Part shown: piece by piece, positions 31,509 to 43,131 of the stretch
Numbering within the stretch: position 1 is the stretch's first letter
Layout: every line of letters begins with the position of its first letter
Origin: Oikopleura dioica
Lineage: Eukaryota > Chordata > Appendicularia > Copelata > Oikopleuridae
NCBI GenBank assembly: GCA_907165135.1
Contig: OU015568.1
Span: 4,968,501 to 5,032,500 of the forward strand
DNA: 64,000 nt
Direction of reading: 5' to 3'
The notes under the pieces: model-generated
Database searches by the model: none
Told to the model about the DNA's origin: nothing
Seen by the model: the letters and a program-made list of their open reading frames with translations, nothing else
Program-made: the position numbers and the translations under genes

Positions 31509-31829
31509 TTATATAAGAATAGATACAGTATCTACCGCGAATGCACCTGCATAATTTTGCGATTCTTTACTGTCAGATAAAATAAACGTTCCTGAATTCT
31601 GTTGAAGCATAATTCTTTTCCCCGACGTTGAAAAACTCTTCGACGACCCCGTCGAGCTCCCATATCCCGAAGAACCAGGACTGATATTCAAATTAAAATT
31701 GCTCATTTTGCTCCTCTCCTGAAGCAGGAGATTGTTTCCATTCTTGAGGCTTCTATTCGTCGACTTTGAAATGCTCTCTAGTGTTTTCGAAAAAAGCTGC
31801 GAGATGCTGCTGGTCCTGCGGTCTCTCAT
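31509..31829 (-). CDS. Ser-rich small protein, 106 aa
   Basis: Single frame from the ATG at 31829, with an acceptor-like TTCTAG about 20 nt upstream (cis- or trans-splice site) and AATAAA right after the stop at 31509. The product is Ser/Thr/Asn-rich (SSISQLFSKTLESISKSTN, SPGSSGYGSSTGSS) and likely disordered, ending in a hydrophobic tail (AGAFAVDTVSILI). No family recognised. It could be phosphorylation-regulated by composition only. Confidence 0.5.
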   Translation of the reverse strand: MRDRRTSSISQLFSKTLESISKSTNRSLKNGNNLLLQERSKMSNFNLNISPGSSGYGSSTGSSKSFSTSGKRIMLQQNSGTFILSDSKESQNYAGAFAVDTVSILI

Positions 31830-32176
31830 CTCAGAATGCTCTCTCCGCGCTAGAATATTTTAGGAGAAAGGACGATGAATAAGAAATAAGCGAAACATGC
31901 GACATGTCCCAGAACTGGAGAGAAAATGAGCAAGGGTGCTTGTTTCATCAGCTGAGATCTAATAAAACCAGGAAATGTGAATATTGCAAAGAACACAATC
32001 CAAAAAATTAGAGTCAGCCGGGCTTGTTTTTTCGACCGAAAATGGATTTTTGAATTTTTTGTGTTTAAATGTTTTATTTCAATCAGGAACAGGGAAATTT
32101 TAAGGGCAGGCAGGACTTTATAGTGATTAAGTGCAGGAAAAAAAAAACGCTAGAATTGCAGATCTCTTTTTGGATT

Positions 32177-34921
32177 TCAGAGATTTGCCATCGTTTCGAA
32201 GATCCAGTCGACATAATAGGAGACCTTGGCGAAGACTCCTGGTGCATTCCGTCCAGCACATTCCTCGCCCCAGGAAACAACTCCATAAACAACTGGCTTT
32301 CCGTAAGCTTCACAGACTAGGGGTCCACCAGAATCACCGTAGCAAGGGCCTTTGCCAGGATCTGTCTTTCCGTCGTCGTCAAAATCGGGGGTTCCAGCGC
32401 AGAACTTTGAAATAATATGTTTTTTTTTTCTTTTTTAGGAAATAATAGATACCTGAGTCTCCCACTCTCCCGCTTGGAAATCGACCATTTTTGTCGCGTT
32501 ACAGTACTCGTTTGAAAAAGTATGAAGACCGACCTCATTCAAGAGGTTGGAAGGCTCGTTTCCAACGCCATATCCAGCAACTTTGCAGTAAGAACCGTCA
32601 GCTACGTGATCAGCAGGGAGGCAAGCTGGTGCGATCTTAGAAGCACATGTTTCTGGACCGTCAGCGCCGAGTTTGTTTTCTAGAGCCTGTTTGACGTTTG
32701 GGATCTTGAGGAGGCAGACGTCGTGAGGAATTCCCGGTTCAGTTCTTTTAAGGTTTTATAATACATAGTCTTTCATAAAACAAGGTAAAAGAAAACCTTG
32801 CCCATTGTAATCGTAATTCCAATGGTCATAACTATTGTGAATCTTGAAATCTTCAATATCAAGTGATAAATTGCAATCGCCTGAAGTGTCTGCTTCATTT
32901 GACATTCCAAGGTGTACTTGAGGATCACTCGATTCACCATAATTGTAGTAGCTGTAGTAGGCGTAATTGTCATCGTAGTAGAAACAGCAATGCGCAGCGC
33001 TCAGAACGTAATCACTAGAACCATCATCGAAGTTGGTGATCAATGTTCCTCCGCAGCTGAAGTCAAAGTTCACATAGTAAGGATGAGCTTCGATCGGAAC
33101 ATGTCTTCCTCCGATGATTCTTGCAAGAGGCTCGCTCTCAATCGGCTCTAAAGGCGTCTCACATGTCATGTTTTTCCAGGACGGCTCCTCAAAAGTCGCA
33201 TTTGGAAGAGGCCCAGGGAGTGTTCCTTCAAATGGTGGTGGATTCTGAATAAAATCCTCGATTTCACTTGCGTCGACCGAACTCAAAATCTGATCATCAA
33301 GTTCATAGCAAGAACCGCCATTATATTCGAGAACGCCAGTTAGAATAGGGTAGTCATCAATGAGACAAATCAGCGCTCCGCCTGCATCACCAAGACAAGC
33401 TTTTGCTTGATCATTTTCGTTGAGAGATCGAAGTTCGCCATCCAAAACGATGAGAGGAGCGTCGCGGAGAATTTTAGCTTGCTCTGGCCATTCATATCCA
33501 TAGTAGTAGTAATCAGTGAAGTTATTATAGCCGTAGTTATAATCAGCGTCTTTTTGTCCGCCGAATCCGGCAATGTAACAGCTAGTTCCGCTAAAAATGG
33601 TTGAAATAAGTGCTCTAGAAACACAAATAGAACTTACTCTTCCAGTTCTTCGTCAGACAAGCATGCGGGTTCAAAGCACGATCCCCCGGAGCACGATTGA
33701 GGCGCACTGTCGATCAAATTCGGAACTCTTACTATGCAGTGGTTTCCGTTGGGGAATTGTCCTTGTTTGTATTCAATAGGATTGATGATGAATTCATCGT
33801 CGTTTGGATATTCCAAATTATGAGCGCCAACGTGAATATCCCAATCACTCGGATGGAAGTAGCAGCACCACGAGTCTGTCAAAAGCCAGTCATCACTTCC
33901 GTCCTCGTTTTTGGTCAAAATTGTCAAGCCGCAGTTTTCATCCTCTGCTTTGCCAAATTTTTCGCTCCACGCGAACCAAGGATATCGTCCTTTTTTCGTC
34001 TCTTGGCCACCTGCGATCCTTGGAGAGATTCGCGGATCTGAACATGATTTCGTTTTTGGCATGGAAAGAGGCGGGAGTTGAAAGGTTTCTTCCCAGTCGA
34101 TTTTTTCTTTGTAGAGAGTGTGGAGCATGCATTTTGTGTAATCTTCGTTGTGGCTTTCCGAGGTGTCCTTGAATTCAAAAGATTAGAAGAATATCTGATA
34201 GACACTCACTGATAGACTCTAGGTATTTATAGATCCTTACCTCTGTCATAAAGTAATAACTGGCTTTTGTGACGCATTGTTCAACATCATCAAAACTGTG
34301 CGCATCTTCATCGAAGTTAACCTCCATCAGGAAAGAGTCACCTTTCTCGTCCTTCAGCTCTTTCTTTTGATATCGTCGAGAAAACTGAATAAGAGTGGCT
34401 TCTTTGTGCTCCATCCAATCCTTTTTCGGAGCTTGGTGTCCGATGAACTGATTTTCGTAGACGTCGAGCTGTCGATCGGAGAAGGAGACGTGCAAATCTT
34501 GCATATGAAGATGGTGTTTTGTAACGAAGGCCCCACAGTTGGACTTCTTGAAGCGAATCATTCCAGTGTAATCTTCCTCAGCTGGTGGCTGGACTTTTCC
34601 TTTGAAATCGACGGAGAAAAGAACGGAGCCATATTTACGATTGATGACCCTGGTTTTTGTTTTCGAAGCTTGCTTTTTGACTGGAATTTTAAAGGGTTCA
34701 ATGACGAAAAGATAAAAAAAAAACAAAAATTTGTCAAAAAATCTCAAATTCCGTTCCTTGAAATAAGAGCACTGATTCATGCACTTCACCGACGATCCGA
34801 AAACCGGTCCGTTTACCTTGTGACATCCTTTTCTCACTCTCGGTAAATCACAGCCAGGATATGAACTGGATGAGTTCTTAGTTGCCTCAGCGGCGAGTAC
34901 AACGGAAGAAAGTAACTTCAT
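32177..34921 (-). CDS. Secreted protein with two S1 serine-protease domains, first inactive
   Basis: Five exons (34921-34241, 34167-33638, 33590-32802, 32744-32453, 32404-32177) give 839 aa. After a short signal-like start ([13 protein letters not shown]) comes a 220-residue unassigned region, then S1 domain 1 ([15 protein letters not shown]) and S1 domain 2 ([15 protein letters not shown]). Domain 1 lacks the catalytic His (LLTDSWCC where LSAAHC is usual) and Ser (GDAGGALIC), so it is a pseudoprotease. Domain 2 keeps His (VLSAAHCC), Asp (PHDVCLLKI) and Ser (GDSGGPLVC). The S1-pocket residue before GDSGG appears to be Gly, not Asp, so the specificity is probably not trypsin-like. The intron at 32801-32745 fits GC-AG splicing. 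A T-rich stretch in exon 1 (about 34690-34760, encoding a Phe-rich segment) might be an unrecognised non-canonical intron. Confidence 0.83.
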
Positions 34922-35659
34922 CTTTCTTAGAGAAGCTCTCTGACTGCCTAATCCAGCCTGTCAACGTCGTATTTATGTGAATTATCGTTTTTACGACAAG
35001 AACTAGGATAATTAATCTTTGCGCGGTTCAAGCGGGTCATGAACGTCGATTTTGAAATTATGTTTTTATCCTTTTTCTTCAATAAAATCTGCTTTTATTT
35101 TATGTTGTGCACCTGAGAAACCGAAGAAACTGCCTGACTTGACATTTTTGTGCTGACTTTTTCGTAAGTTCATGGTCTTTTCCGGAAGGTCAGAACCACA
35201 ACCATAAGATTTATTAACAAAAAAGCCGGTGTATGCGATAAATGTGAATTGCTTTGTCGAAATATTCAAAACATTATTGCGAAATTAATGATATTGTAAT
35301 CGGGCAAGGGAGTTCTTAGTTTGCCGGTCTTTGACGATTTTAACTGTTTCCTTCCGCGGTTTCTGATACTTATCCTGCGGAAGATCGCTACCAAACCGCA
35401 GAGGTATGATAAAAAGAAAGTTTATAGAGCTAAAAAGCATCGATTTATTTTTGTGCGTGTCTTCTATTTTTTGAGAATCCTGTTGAAGACAACGAAGAGA
35501 TCGAGGAAAATTCTGATTCTTTTCTGATCAAAGGATCGACTCCAAAAGAATCTGCTTTTGTAAATTCATTGTTTGTCTTTTATTATATAAATCAAAGTTC
35601 ACAGAAAAAGAAGAATCAAGAATTGCACAAAATGTGAGGTCGTAGTCTGAGAGTCGTTT
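34922..35659. other. Intergenic region with doubtful small frames
   Basis: A 67-codon minus-strand frame at 35269-35066 and a plus-strand stretch at about 35443-35640 (acidic, reading PVEDNEEIEENSDSF after a possible 40-70 nt intron) are open, but neither has a good start plus termination context. Nothing else recognised. Confidence 0.35.
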
Positions 35660-36535
35660 TCATACCATTCTGCCGCCCTGAAGAACTGAGATGACGATGT
35701 AGACGAACATTTCGCCTGGGTAGATGAGTTCGTGAATGATTGGTTCTCTTCGTTGGGTCAGGCCTTCAGGGACCATTCCAAATCTACAGAAAAAGGTAAG
35801 TAAATGAAATAGGGGGAGGATGAAACCTGAAAGCGAGGAAAGAATAAAGATATCCAACGACCATTCCAAAGAGCATGTGAGGCACTGGAGAGATAGGAGC
35901 GATCGAAAGAGGATAGTCGATGAAGGAGAAGAATGCGAGCCAGACGAGAGGAAGCTTCGTAGCGTTGAATCTCGTCAGGTCCAGACCAGCAACGACCGAG
36001 AACTTGTCCTAAAACGCGGGGTTGGTCATTTGAAAAGATCCCTTTGTTCCGAACCTGATAGTAGATCTGTGACCACGCGGTTATAATCGCCATTCTCACA
36101 ACATCTCCATAAAAACCAGCGACTTCGTTGAAAGAAGCAAAAGCATTCGCAGCGCCAAAGAAGAGAAAAATCATCGTCAGGAATTGGAACTTTCGCTGGA
36201 AGAAGAAATAGTTTTCCATGTAGTAAAAGTATCGTAGAAAATTCATGCCGACGATGATGTACCGGACGATGGCGCCAGGACGAGCCTGATGCATGCCGAA
36301 AAAGAGGTGGGCGGTCAGGTAGCGCCACCACTCGCCCGAGGCGATTTCTGTTTCGTCATAAATCAGACTGTTCTATAGAAAAACTGTAAGAGGGGAATGG
36401 CGACTCTTTCGACTGATTTACCGGTGAGACTTTTCCAAAGACAAAACCACACGTGACCAAAAAGGAGTAAGTAGCAGCTATTCTCGTTAAAAACGGAAAA
36501 CTCGTGTATTCATTTTGAACTCTGTAGCCATGCAT
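35660..36535 (-). CDS. Derlin-family ER protein
   Basis: Derlins are inactive rhomboid-fold membrane proteins of the ER that help retrotranslocate misfolded proteins (ERAD). Four exons (36535-36422, 36372-36055, 36008-35827, 35783-35660) with 49-, 46- and 43-nt introns give 245 aa, the usual Derlin size. The order of features fits: an N-terminal amphipathic start before FPFLTRIAATY, GEWWRYLTAHLFFG (the conserved W-R motif region), several membrane segments (YIIVGMNFLRYFYYM, FLTMIFLFFGAANAF), then LPLVWLAFFSFI and MLFGMVVGYLYSFLAFR, which matches the GHLYFFL part. Rhomboid catalytic Ser and His are not present, as expected. It starts 138 nt after the EXD1-like stop, with a splice-acceptor-like TTTTAG between. 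Confidence 0.75.
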
Positions 36536-36673
36536 CTTCTACTATCTTCTCTCTTTTGTTTCACCAATTTCCAAGTCCGAATTCAAGCCGGAGCTAACGC
36601 CACGTGTCCTAAAACAAGAAAATTCATTAGGATGACGTAACACATTCTATTTTATTCCAGTTTTTTCAGGTTT

Positions 36674-38045
36674 TCAGAAATGAAGAATCTTTGTCTCAGT
36701 TGGCGGTGAATGGACGATATCTCGGACGATTTCGTTGACCATTCCTTTTTCATAATTTCCTTTTTCTTCCGATTTCAACTTCGTCATCGCTTCATAGCAT
36801 TTGTTGAGCTTTGAATCTCGCATTTCTTCAAGCTTTGTTTTGACAAGATCGAGGGCTTTTACGCGGCCAGCCATTTTCATAAATGTTTCATCAGAGGGGT
36901 TTTTGAGAGAGGCGTTTGTAGACTCAGGTGCGAGGTTGATATCAAGGAGGAGTTTCGCCAAGGCAGTGAATTTTTGAAAGTGGGAGGATTGAGGCTGATT
37001 TGCCACTAGATAGCCGAGGACTTCAACGTCTTGGAGTGACTACGACAAGGTTTTCATTAGTTCAAATGAATTATAATAATTATTAATAATAATTTATTAT
37101 TTTTTCAACAATGAATATTGATGATTAAAGAACTTTTAACTAAAGTCTCTAGCCGAGAAGTCACAAACTACAAGAAATTTCATACCTACATGAGGACTTC
37201 ATGATGAAGTTTACTTTCAGTGAGAGTCTCACTGTGAGACTGAGTTTTAACTCTGGTTTCTCAATAATATGAATCGTTTTCGATACCGTTTAAGCTCTCC
37301 CTAATAAAAATTATGGGCCACAATTTATGGTCTTTTGAAAACCCATTTCCTTTGGATCGAAGAAATGTAGATTTTTGCATGCACTGACAGCAACAGCAGA
37401 ATGTGACATGATTTTCTTCCTGCTTTTCGAAGTCATGAAGGTTTTGATGCCGTGTTTAATCACCAATTCTTCGCCTATTTTCTCCATATCGATGATGAAA
37501 ACAGGCTCGAATTTCTTAGATTTGAAGCAGACGTATTTGATACTTTTTGCTTCAGCGATTTCGCCACTTGCTGATGGCTTGGAAACGGTTTTATTGTTGA
37601 TAAAAACAGCTTTGGTTACCTCAAAAGAGACAGAAAGCTGCGAGGAAGATTTCAACTTCACGAGCGTCGAGGTCAAATCCACTCGATTGTCGACAATTTC
37701 ATATTTTCCAAGGAAGAACTTTTTCTCCTTCCTTCCAATCGCTTTTGACCAACCCGCGATTTCTGGTGGAAAGTTGGTATTTCCCGGATCGGTAATCCAA
37801 TGAGCAGTTTTTGGAGCAGGAAGATCTTCAGCGTTCCGAACTTTTGTCAGAGTCTTCAAGTCGGTGATTTGGCTTTTCTTGAATCGCTGGGCTCTGATTG
37901 TGCGGCCAGATTCTGTCTTGACATCTTTCAGCTTGATTTCGTAGTCGTTCGTTTCTTTGTTTTTGTTAAAGTAGAGAACGGTGCCAGTGTGTTTGCCATT
38001 TCTAGTAGTGAGTTCTACCAGATCGTTTCGAGTTACATCGACCAT
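36674..38045 (-). CDS. LSM plus 3'-5' exonuclease-like protein (EXD1-like)
   Basis: Exons 38045-37343 and 37029-36674 flank a 313-nt GT-AG intron; 352 aa. The N-terminus resembles an Sm/LSM fold (LVELTTRNGKHTGTVLYFN, NDYEIKLKDV). The middle matches a DEDD exonuclease only in outline (PVFIIDMEKIG ... KTFMTSKSRKKIMSHSA), with usual catalytic acidic residues not evident. The second exon is helical and Lys-rich (EVLGYLVANQP, LAKLLLDINL). This layout resembles EXD1, an adaptor in the PIWI-interacting RNA pathway that has lost nuclease activity. The assignment is tentative because motifs are weak; an unrelated LSM protein is possible. Confidence 0.45.
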
Positions 38046-38097
38046 TCTTACTAGGGAGAAGAAAATGAGAAGTTTTCCGATCCTGGGCTCACATCAT

Positions 38098-38172
38098 GCA
38101 AAGACACCTGAGTCAGGGTCCTCGGAGATCTTTAATTTGAGTTCTTTCAAGACCCTCACTCAAGTTTCTGCC
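38098..38172. repeat. Short inverted-repeat element, family 1 copy a (short)
   Basis: CACCTGAGTCAGGGTCC ... GACCCTCACTCAAGTTTC form a partial inverted pair, about 75 bp, matching the ends of four other copies in this window. Confidence 0.6.
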
Positions 38173-38292
38173 TTTGGTTCCGCGAACTAGGCTGTGGGCC
38201 AAGGTATTTGTGGTCTAAATAGCAGTTTCTATTGATGTATTTCTATTCTAGCAGAAGGAAGGAAGGAAAAAGCTCAAAGACCTAGCTTGAGA

Positions 38293-38352
38293 AAAAAGAT
38301 CAGCATTTTTGGACCCAGCTTTTTGTGGTTTCGCCAAAAAACTTCATACGCT
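38293..38352 (-). ncRNA. SECIS element in SEPHS2 3' UTR
   Basis: About 210 nt after the stop, the minus strand reads ATGA (38347-38344), 12 nt (AGTTTTTTGGCG), AAA in the apical loop, then CCAAAAA pairing with TTTTTGG, then TGCTGAT providing the TGAT half of the non-Watson-Crick quartet (38302-38299). The distance from ATGA to the loop A's and the ATGA/TGAT core fit the eukaryotic SECIS consensus. It lies in the correct place to recode the UGA at 40027-40029. Confidence 0.82.
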
Positions 38353-38555
38353 CGAGAAGATCAAAAAGCAAAGAAACAGATCAGGGATTGAAAGGTGCTC
38401 AATCTTTCAAAAACCGAGATCCACGAAAAGAAAGAAAGAAAAAGTAGAAAAATCTCAGGATGGAGGTTTGTTGAAGACAAAAAGGCAAAAAAGCAACTGA
38501 CTAGTACTAGTAGCGCGAAAAATTGGTATAAGAGGATTGAAACTATAAAATTGGA

Positions 38556-40116
38556 CTAGAGAGAGATGATTTTTTCATTTTCATCAAGTGCGACGTCGAT
38601 AATTTTGACTTCGGGGATGATCGTGGCTTTTCGGCTTCCAGAAGTGACCTTTCCGATTATCCAGATATCGTGACCGTTGGCCGCTTTCAACTCAGCGACG
38701 TATTTATCCGCCTCATTCGGGTCGATGGCGAGGAGAAGTCCGCCAGATGTCTCGGCAGAATAACCCTGAAAATCAAGTCTTTCTGTGTCAAAATCACGAT
38801 CACAACCTTGACAAGTTGGAACATTCTTCCCATGCCATCATCAGCTTTGGCGATTTTATTTAGAATCGGCAGTTTTTCAATGATAAAATCAAGCTCTTCT
38901 TCTTGACATTCGACTAAATTCTGAGCATGACCCAGAATTCCAAATCCAGTAACATCTGTCGCCGCATGCGCCTAGAAACTTTACAAAAAGATCAACATAA
39001 AACCTTCACCTTATATTTTCGCATAAGACTCGATGCTTTTCGATTGAGGGTCATCATTGAAACGGTCGCCGCATCGTATCCCTTTCGTACATCTTCATCA
39101 TTCATTCCTGTCGGCTTCAATTTGTCAGTGTCTTCATCGTCGAGCCACTGGTTCAAGTTGACAGCGATTTGGGTTCCAAGGGGCTTGGTGAGGATCAGAA
39201 GATCGCCGGGTTTAGCACCGTTTGGCAGGACGAAATTATCTTTTGAGAGAACTTTCAAGCGTTTTGAAAATAGGAAATATTTTTAAGAAAAAGACAACCA
39301 ATAAAATGTTTTCTAAGACTTAAAAGAGCTCTGATTGTGAAGGCTTGCCACAAGAGGGTCGGTACAAAGATAATGCCACATTTCTACAGAATGGAAACCT
39401 TCAGAAATTAAATGATTACGTCCAATAATGAATAGAATTATGGTTTCTCAAAACACGAGCCTGAAGTAGCACAACCTCCAAGAAGCACCCAGGGATTTCT
39501 GGTCGTTTGCCCTCCTCTAACTTGAGTTCCAGCGGCGAAACAGCAGTCCCTGAAGCCCGACATAATCTGTGGCAGAACTGCGTCCTCCTGTTTCGTAGTG
39601 AATTTGGTGGAAGTTGACAGGAGCATCAATACATTATCTGAGAGCAAAATTAAAAGAGAAAGCGTGATATCATCATCTTTACCGATTCGAGAGACGCCCA
39701 TCGCATACAAATCAGAAATAACATTGTTGCAGGCGATCCAGCCCATTTTGTACGGGTCGTTAATCAACGGATAAAAGTAGTCAGTAGTTTGGACGAGGAA
39801 TAAATCGGATTCTGGAATCGGCTGGACGCAACAATCCAGTCCGATTCCTATCTCTTCAGTTTTTATTGGCGCGTTTTTGTGACTACAGCCGTTTTCTTTT
39901 TCTGGCTTCGATGGTGCATTCGCGGGGGCGGAAAGGTTCGACAGGAGTTTGAGCAGTTTCTCCTGTGGAACCTTGCATCCTATTCAAAGAAATTTTCATC
40001 CTGCTTTTAATGGGCTTTTACGTACCTCACCCTTTTAACCCGGTGAAATTGATCAATCTGAAATCTTTCTCCAACCCGTTTTCCTCCGGCTTCCAAACAT
40101 CCTTTACGCTTCCCAT
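38556..40116 (-). CDS. SEPHS2: Selenophosphate synthetase 2 (selenoprotein)
   Basis: Makes selenophosphate from selenide and ATP for selenocysteine synthesis. Six exons (40116-40026, 39979-39683, 39637-39461, 39251-39010, 38971-38807, 38765-38556) give 393 aa. Residue 30 is an in-frame TGA in FTGLKG-U-GCKVPQEKLL, exactly where SEPHS2 carries Sec. Later landmarks are all present: FLVQTTDYFYP, DLYAMGV, GGQTTRNPWVLLGG, PGDLLILTKPLGTQ, TDVTGFGILGHAQNL, SAETSGGLLLAI. The 3' UTR has a SECIS. The intron at 39460-39252 (209 nt) fits only a GC-AG donor/acceptor pair (CAG/GCTCG); the others are GT-AG of 38-46 nt. It is probably functional. An inverted-repeat element lies just upstream at 40164-40257. 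Confidence 0.95.
40027..40029 (-). other. SEPHS2: In-frame UGA selenocysteine codon
   Basis: TGA between GGG and the split Gly codon at the exon 1 border. The conserved context LKGxGCKV and the downstream SECIS support recoding as Sec30, not termination. Confidence 0.93.
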
Positions 40117-40163
40117 TTTCTACAAATCCCTTTTTTACAAGTTTTCTACATGAGCTAGTGGCT

Positions 40164-40257
40164 CGGCAACCTGTGCAGAAACCTGAGTCAGGGTTATGAA
40201 AAAAGCCGCGCAATGAAAAGGCCTCTGACATCCCGACTCAGGATTCTACACAGGTTT
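40164..40257. repeat. Short inverted-repeat element, family 1 copy b
   Basis: GGCAACCTGTGCAGAAACCT ... CAGGATTCTACACAGGTTTT form terminal inverted repeats about 94 bp apart, immediately upstream of the SEPHS2 start region. Confidence 0.75.
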
Positions 40258-40462
40258 TTGAGCATAGCAACGCTTAGAATTCTAGTTTTAATTCAGTATT
40301 TGAAGGTGAAGAAAAATGGACAATTCGTAGATATGAGTCGAGAGAGAATAAAAACATGAGTGAAAGAGGATTTTTGTTTTTTTGAATGTTTGTTTAATAA
40401 AATAAGTTAAGGAATATTCAAATACAGGATGAAGAAAAATGTCGAAAATGAATAATTTTCAA

Positions 40463-43131
40463 TTACAGTTCTTCGTTTTTGAAATTTGAACTGCTGGGAA
40501 TGTTTGAAGAAGAAAGATCGCTCCGAAGATGACGCACTTCTTCGATAAGCTTCAGTAGAAGCTCTTCAACTCTGTTTTCGCTAAAAGAAGGATGAAAGGA
40601 GGCGGAGAGGTTGATTCTCTTACTTTTGCTGAGCAGAAACTGGTGGAGGAACAATCGTCCTCGTTTCCAACTGATTGAGCCGCGCGTTGAAGCTCCAGGA
40701 TGTGTACAAGAGGATTCCGATGACAAAGAAGAAGAGAAAGATGGCCCAGTGTTGGATCGCCCCAGAATGGTCGATTCCACGCGGGTAGGAGAGGTTCGGC
40801 ACATGGGGAGGCGTAGTCACGGCTTCGGGCAGCGGCTCTGGCTCGTCTGGATTTGGGGTTGCTTTTTTAACTAGAAAACTGTAGGGAAAAGAAGATAAAG
40901 GGCCGTTTTTACCTGAGATCTTTGTTCCATTTCGTTCTCGTTGCGTTTCATCAGTCAAATCATCCAGCGTCGGACTGGGATGAACCGACCCAGATTCGAT
41001 GAAACGATTAAGCTCGTCTCTGAAGCCCTCCATGAACTCTTGATTCCCTTCGTACGCATTTTTGTCGATGAATGTTTTCACCACCTGCCAGCAGGCTTTA
41101 TCATATCTACAAAGAAATATGAGTGGGAGAAATTTAAAGAGGCTTTCTTACACAATTTGCGTGGCAACACGAACTCGGCATCGATTATTTTCCGCTTTTA
41201 GGAATTGCCAGCGATTCAGGACGTGGAAATTCGGTCCATACGGTACCTAGAAGCATTGTTTCCTGGGATAAATAAAGGAAGACCTACCTCTCGTATATAA
41301 GTTCTAGCATCAATAACTATCTTTCTCCCGCTTTCATTCACAATCATCGTATGATTATCGACTTGTGGAACATCTTTTGCGCCCATTGGCAATTGAACAT
41401 GCTAAGAAAACTGCTCAATTCACGCTTTTTTGCTCTCCTTTACCTGTAGACATCTGCATTCTCGCTGATATTCGCCATCCTTTTCACTCCATTCTTCTGC
41501 GTACCAATTTTTCGTCTTTCTTACTGTCATGAATTTCTTCCAAAATGGCGAGTCCGTCAACCAAACGAGCGAGAATAGTGTATCGATGGGGATCGGGAAG
41601 ACGACGTCGAGGAAACATTTCGAGAGCTTGTCCTCATGATGCAGCGATGGAGGCTCCAGATTTTCTGAAAGACAATTGATGATTTGCAGATAAAAAAACC
41701 ATTATAACAAGGCAACGTAGCAAACCATTATAAGATCCTTCAGGGTCACCGCGAGCCATGGAATTTTTAAATTGTTCATATCTATTTTTTAACTCTTGCC
41801 TCCTCTTCATCTCTTTTTCTATTCTAATCTAGCTGTAAGTGATCAAAATTTGAATTGAAAATAAATGCTCTAGAAAAGTGAAAAGTCATACCTTCTGAAT
41901 TGTTGCTCGCCTGCGAGATGCGATCTCCATCATCGTCATCGTGCTGTGGTGGCAGTTCTTCGTTCTCTTGGCTCGCCATTTCGATGTTCTTGTTCTCTCG
42001 GTTTTGCTTTGATTCAATTAATTATTGATTTTCGGAACGGCCGAGAAAGTAAGATTGGTGCATATAAACCCCGCTCAGAATATTTTATTTAGATAGATTT
42101 CTTTATATTCATCAGAGATACTCGCTAATGGGCTTTTAACCCAGAAAAAGGATTCACTATCCAGACTCAATGTTAACTTTATTATCAACCCAACGCGTTC
42201 GAGTCTATTTTTACGACAAAAAGGCTTACCTTGAACCTCCAGAATTTCGTGAAAATGTGAAGCGCACGATCTCTGGCAGTAAATGACGTAAAGATGTATT
42301 TGTTCTGATGACAAACAACTTTTTCTAAGGATCCAAAATTGCCCTTCAAGTTGTGATTTAAGAAATTTGATTTTTTAATCTCAGTTGTGAAAATATAAAA
42401 CGAGATTTGCTCACTGAGCAGGGCGGAAATACGTTTGATTGGCCGTTTTAAGATAATTATTTGAAGAGCGATGAAAATTAAGGATCCGGGCCTGAGATGG
42501 CGTTTGGGATGATTTTGATGGTCTTCTCTTTTGAAATGCTGGTGATATCAGTGAAAGGTATCACGGCGCTTGTTTCCCAGCGGAGGATATTGGAATGGAA
42601 ACAGCAGTAATTCGGGGTGAGGAAAAGACGGCCTTGGACCAGGATGTCTCGGACAAGAGCGCAGCTAAAAAATGAAATCAAGGAGAAAAATAAGGCTCGA
42701 ATCTCACCTGAAGTCGGCAATAAGAGGCTCGTTTTCGGGGATCTCTTCTTTGAAAAATTTCAAAAACTCGCTCTGTCGTTTTCCAACTGTTCGCGGCGCG
42801 AGGACCTTTAGGAGACCTTTTTTCGACGATGACTTGTCGGGACGTCGGGTAAGCTCAGGCGTCTCAGCGCGCGCGTTCGACCCGCTGCCTCGTGAAACGC
42901 CGCCACCTGATTGTCCTCCCTCCGGTACTGTCAAGTTTGAACCTTGTTCCCTAAAAGAAGAGAGGTAATTTTGTTTTGGCGAGACTTTGGGGAGCTTTGG
43001 GGTTTATGAAGGGGGTCAAACCTTTGTTCATCTTTCTCATCATCACTTCCATCGGACGGATTAGAGGATAAGTCCACATAGACATTATTTTCAAAACGCA
43101 AGAGATCAAAAATTTGGTCTGAATTGGGCAT
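40463..43131 (-). CDS. GRAMD1: GRAMD1/Aster-type ER sterol-transfer protein
   Basis: Aster proteins move cholesterol from plasma membrane to ER. Twelve exons (43131-43022, 42950-42708, 42664-42492, 42324-42230, 42006-41892, 41818-41726, 41664-41444, 41401-41288, 41246-41152, 41106-40913, 40870-40624, 40580-40463) give 605 aa in one frame. Domains: a disordered N-terminus, the GRAM domain (about residues 90-205: ALVRDILVQGRLFLTPNY, CFHSNILRWETSAVIPF, KYIFTSFTARDRALHIF), an acidic linker, the VASt/Aster domain (about 285-450: FPIPIDTLFSLVWLTDSPFW, VPYGPNFHVLNRW, YDKACWQVVKTFI), one membrane anchor (AIFLFFFVIGILLYTSW) and a coiled-coil-like tail. The intron at 42491-42325 fits GC-AG (CAG/GCCCG). 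The acceptor of exon 5 is the least certain boundary. Which of GRAMD1A-C is not resolved. Confidence 0.88.

Noticed and set aside
35066-35269. 67-codon minus-strand gene
   Set aside because: Open frame with ATG, but no intron, family, or clear transcription context; could be chance.
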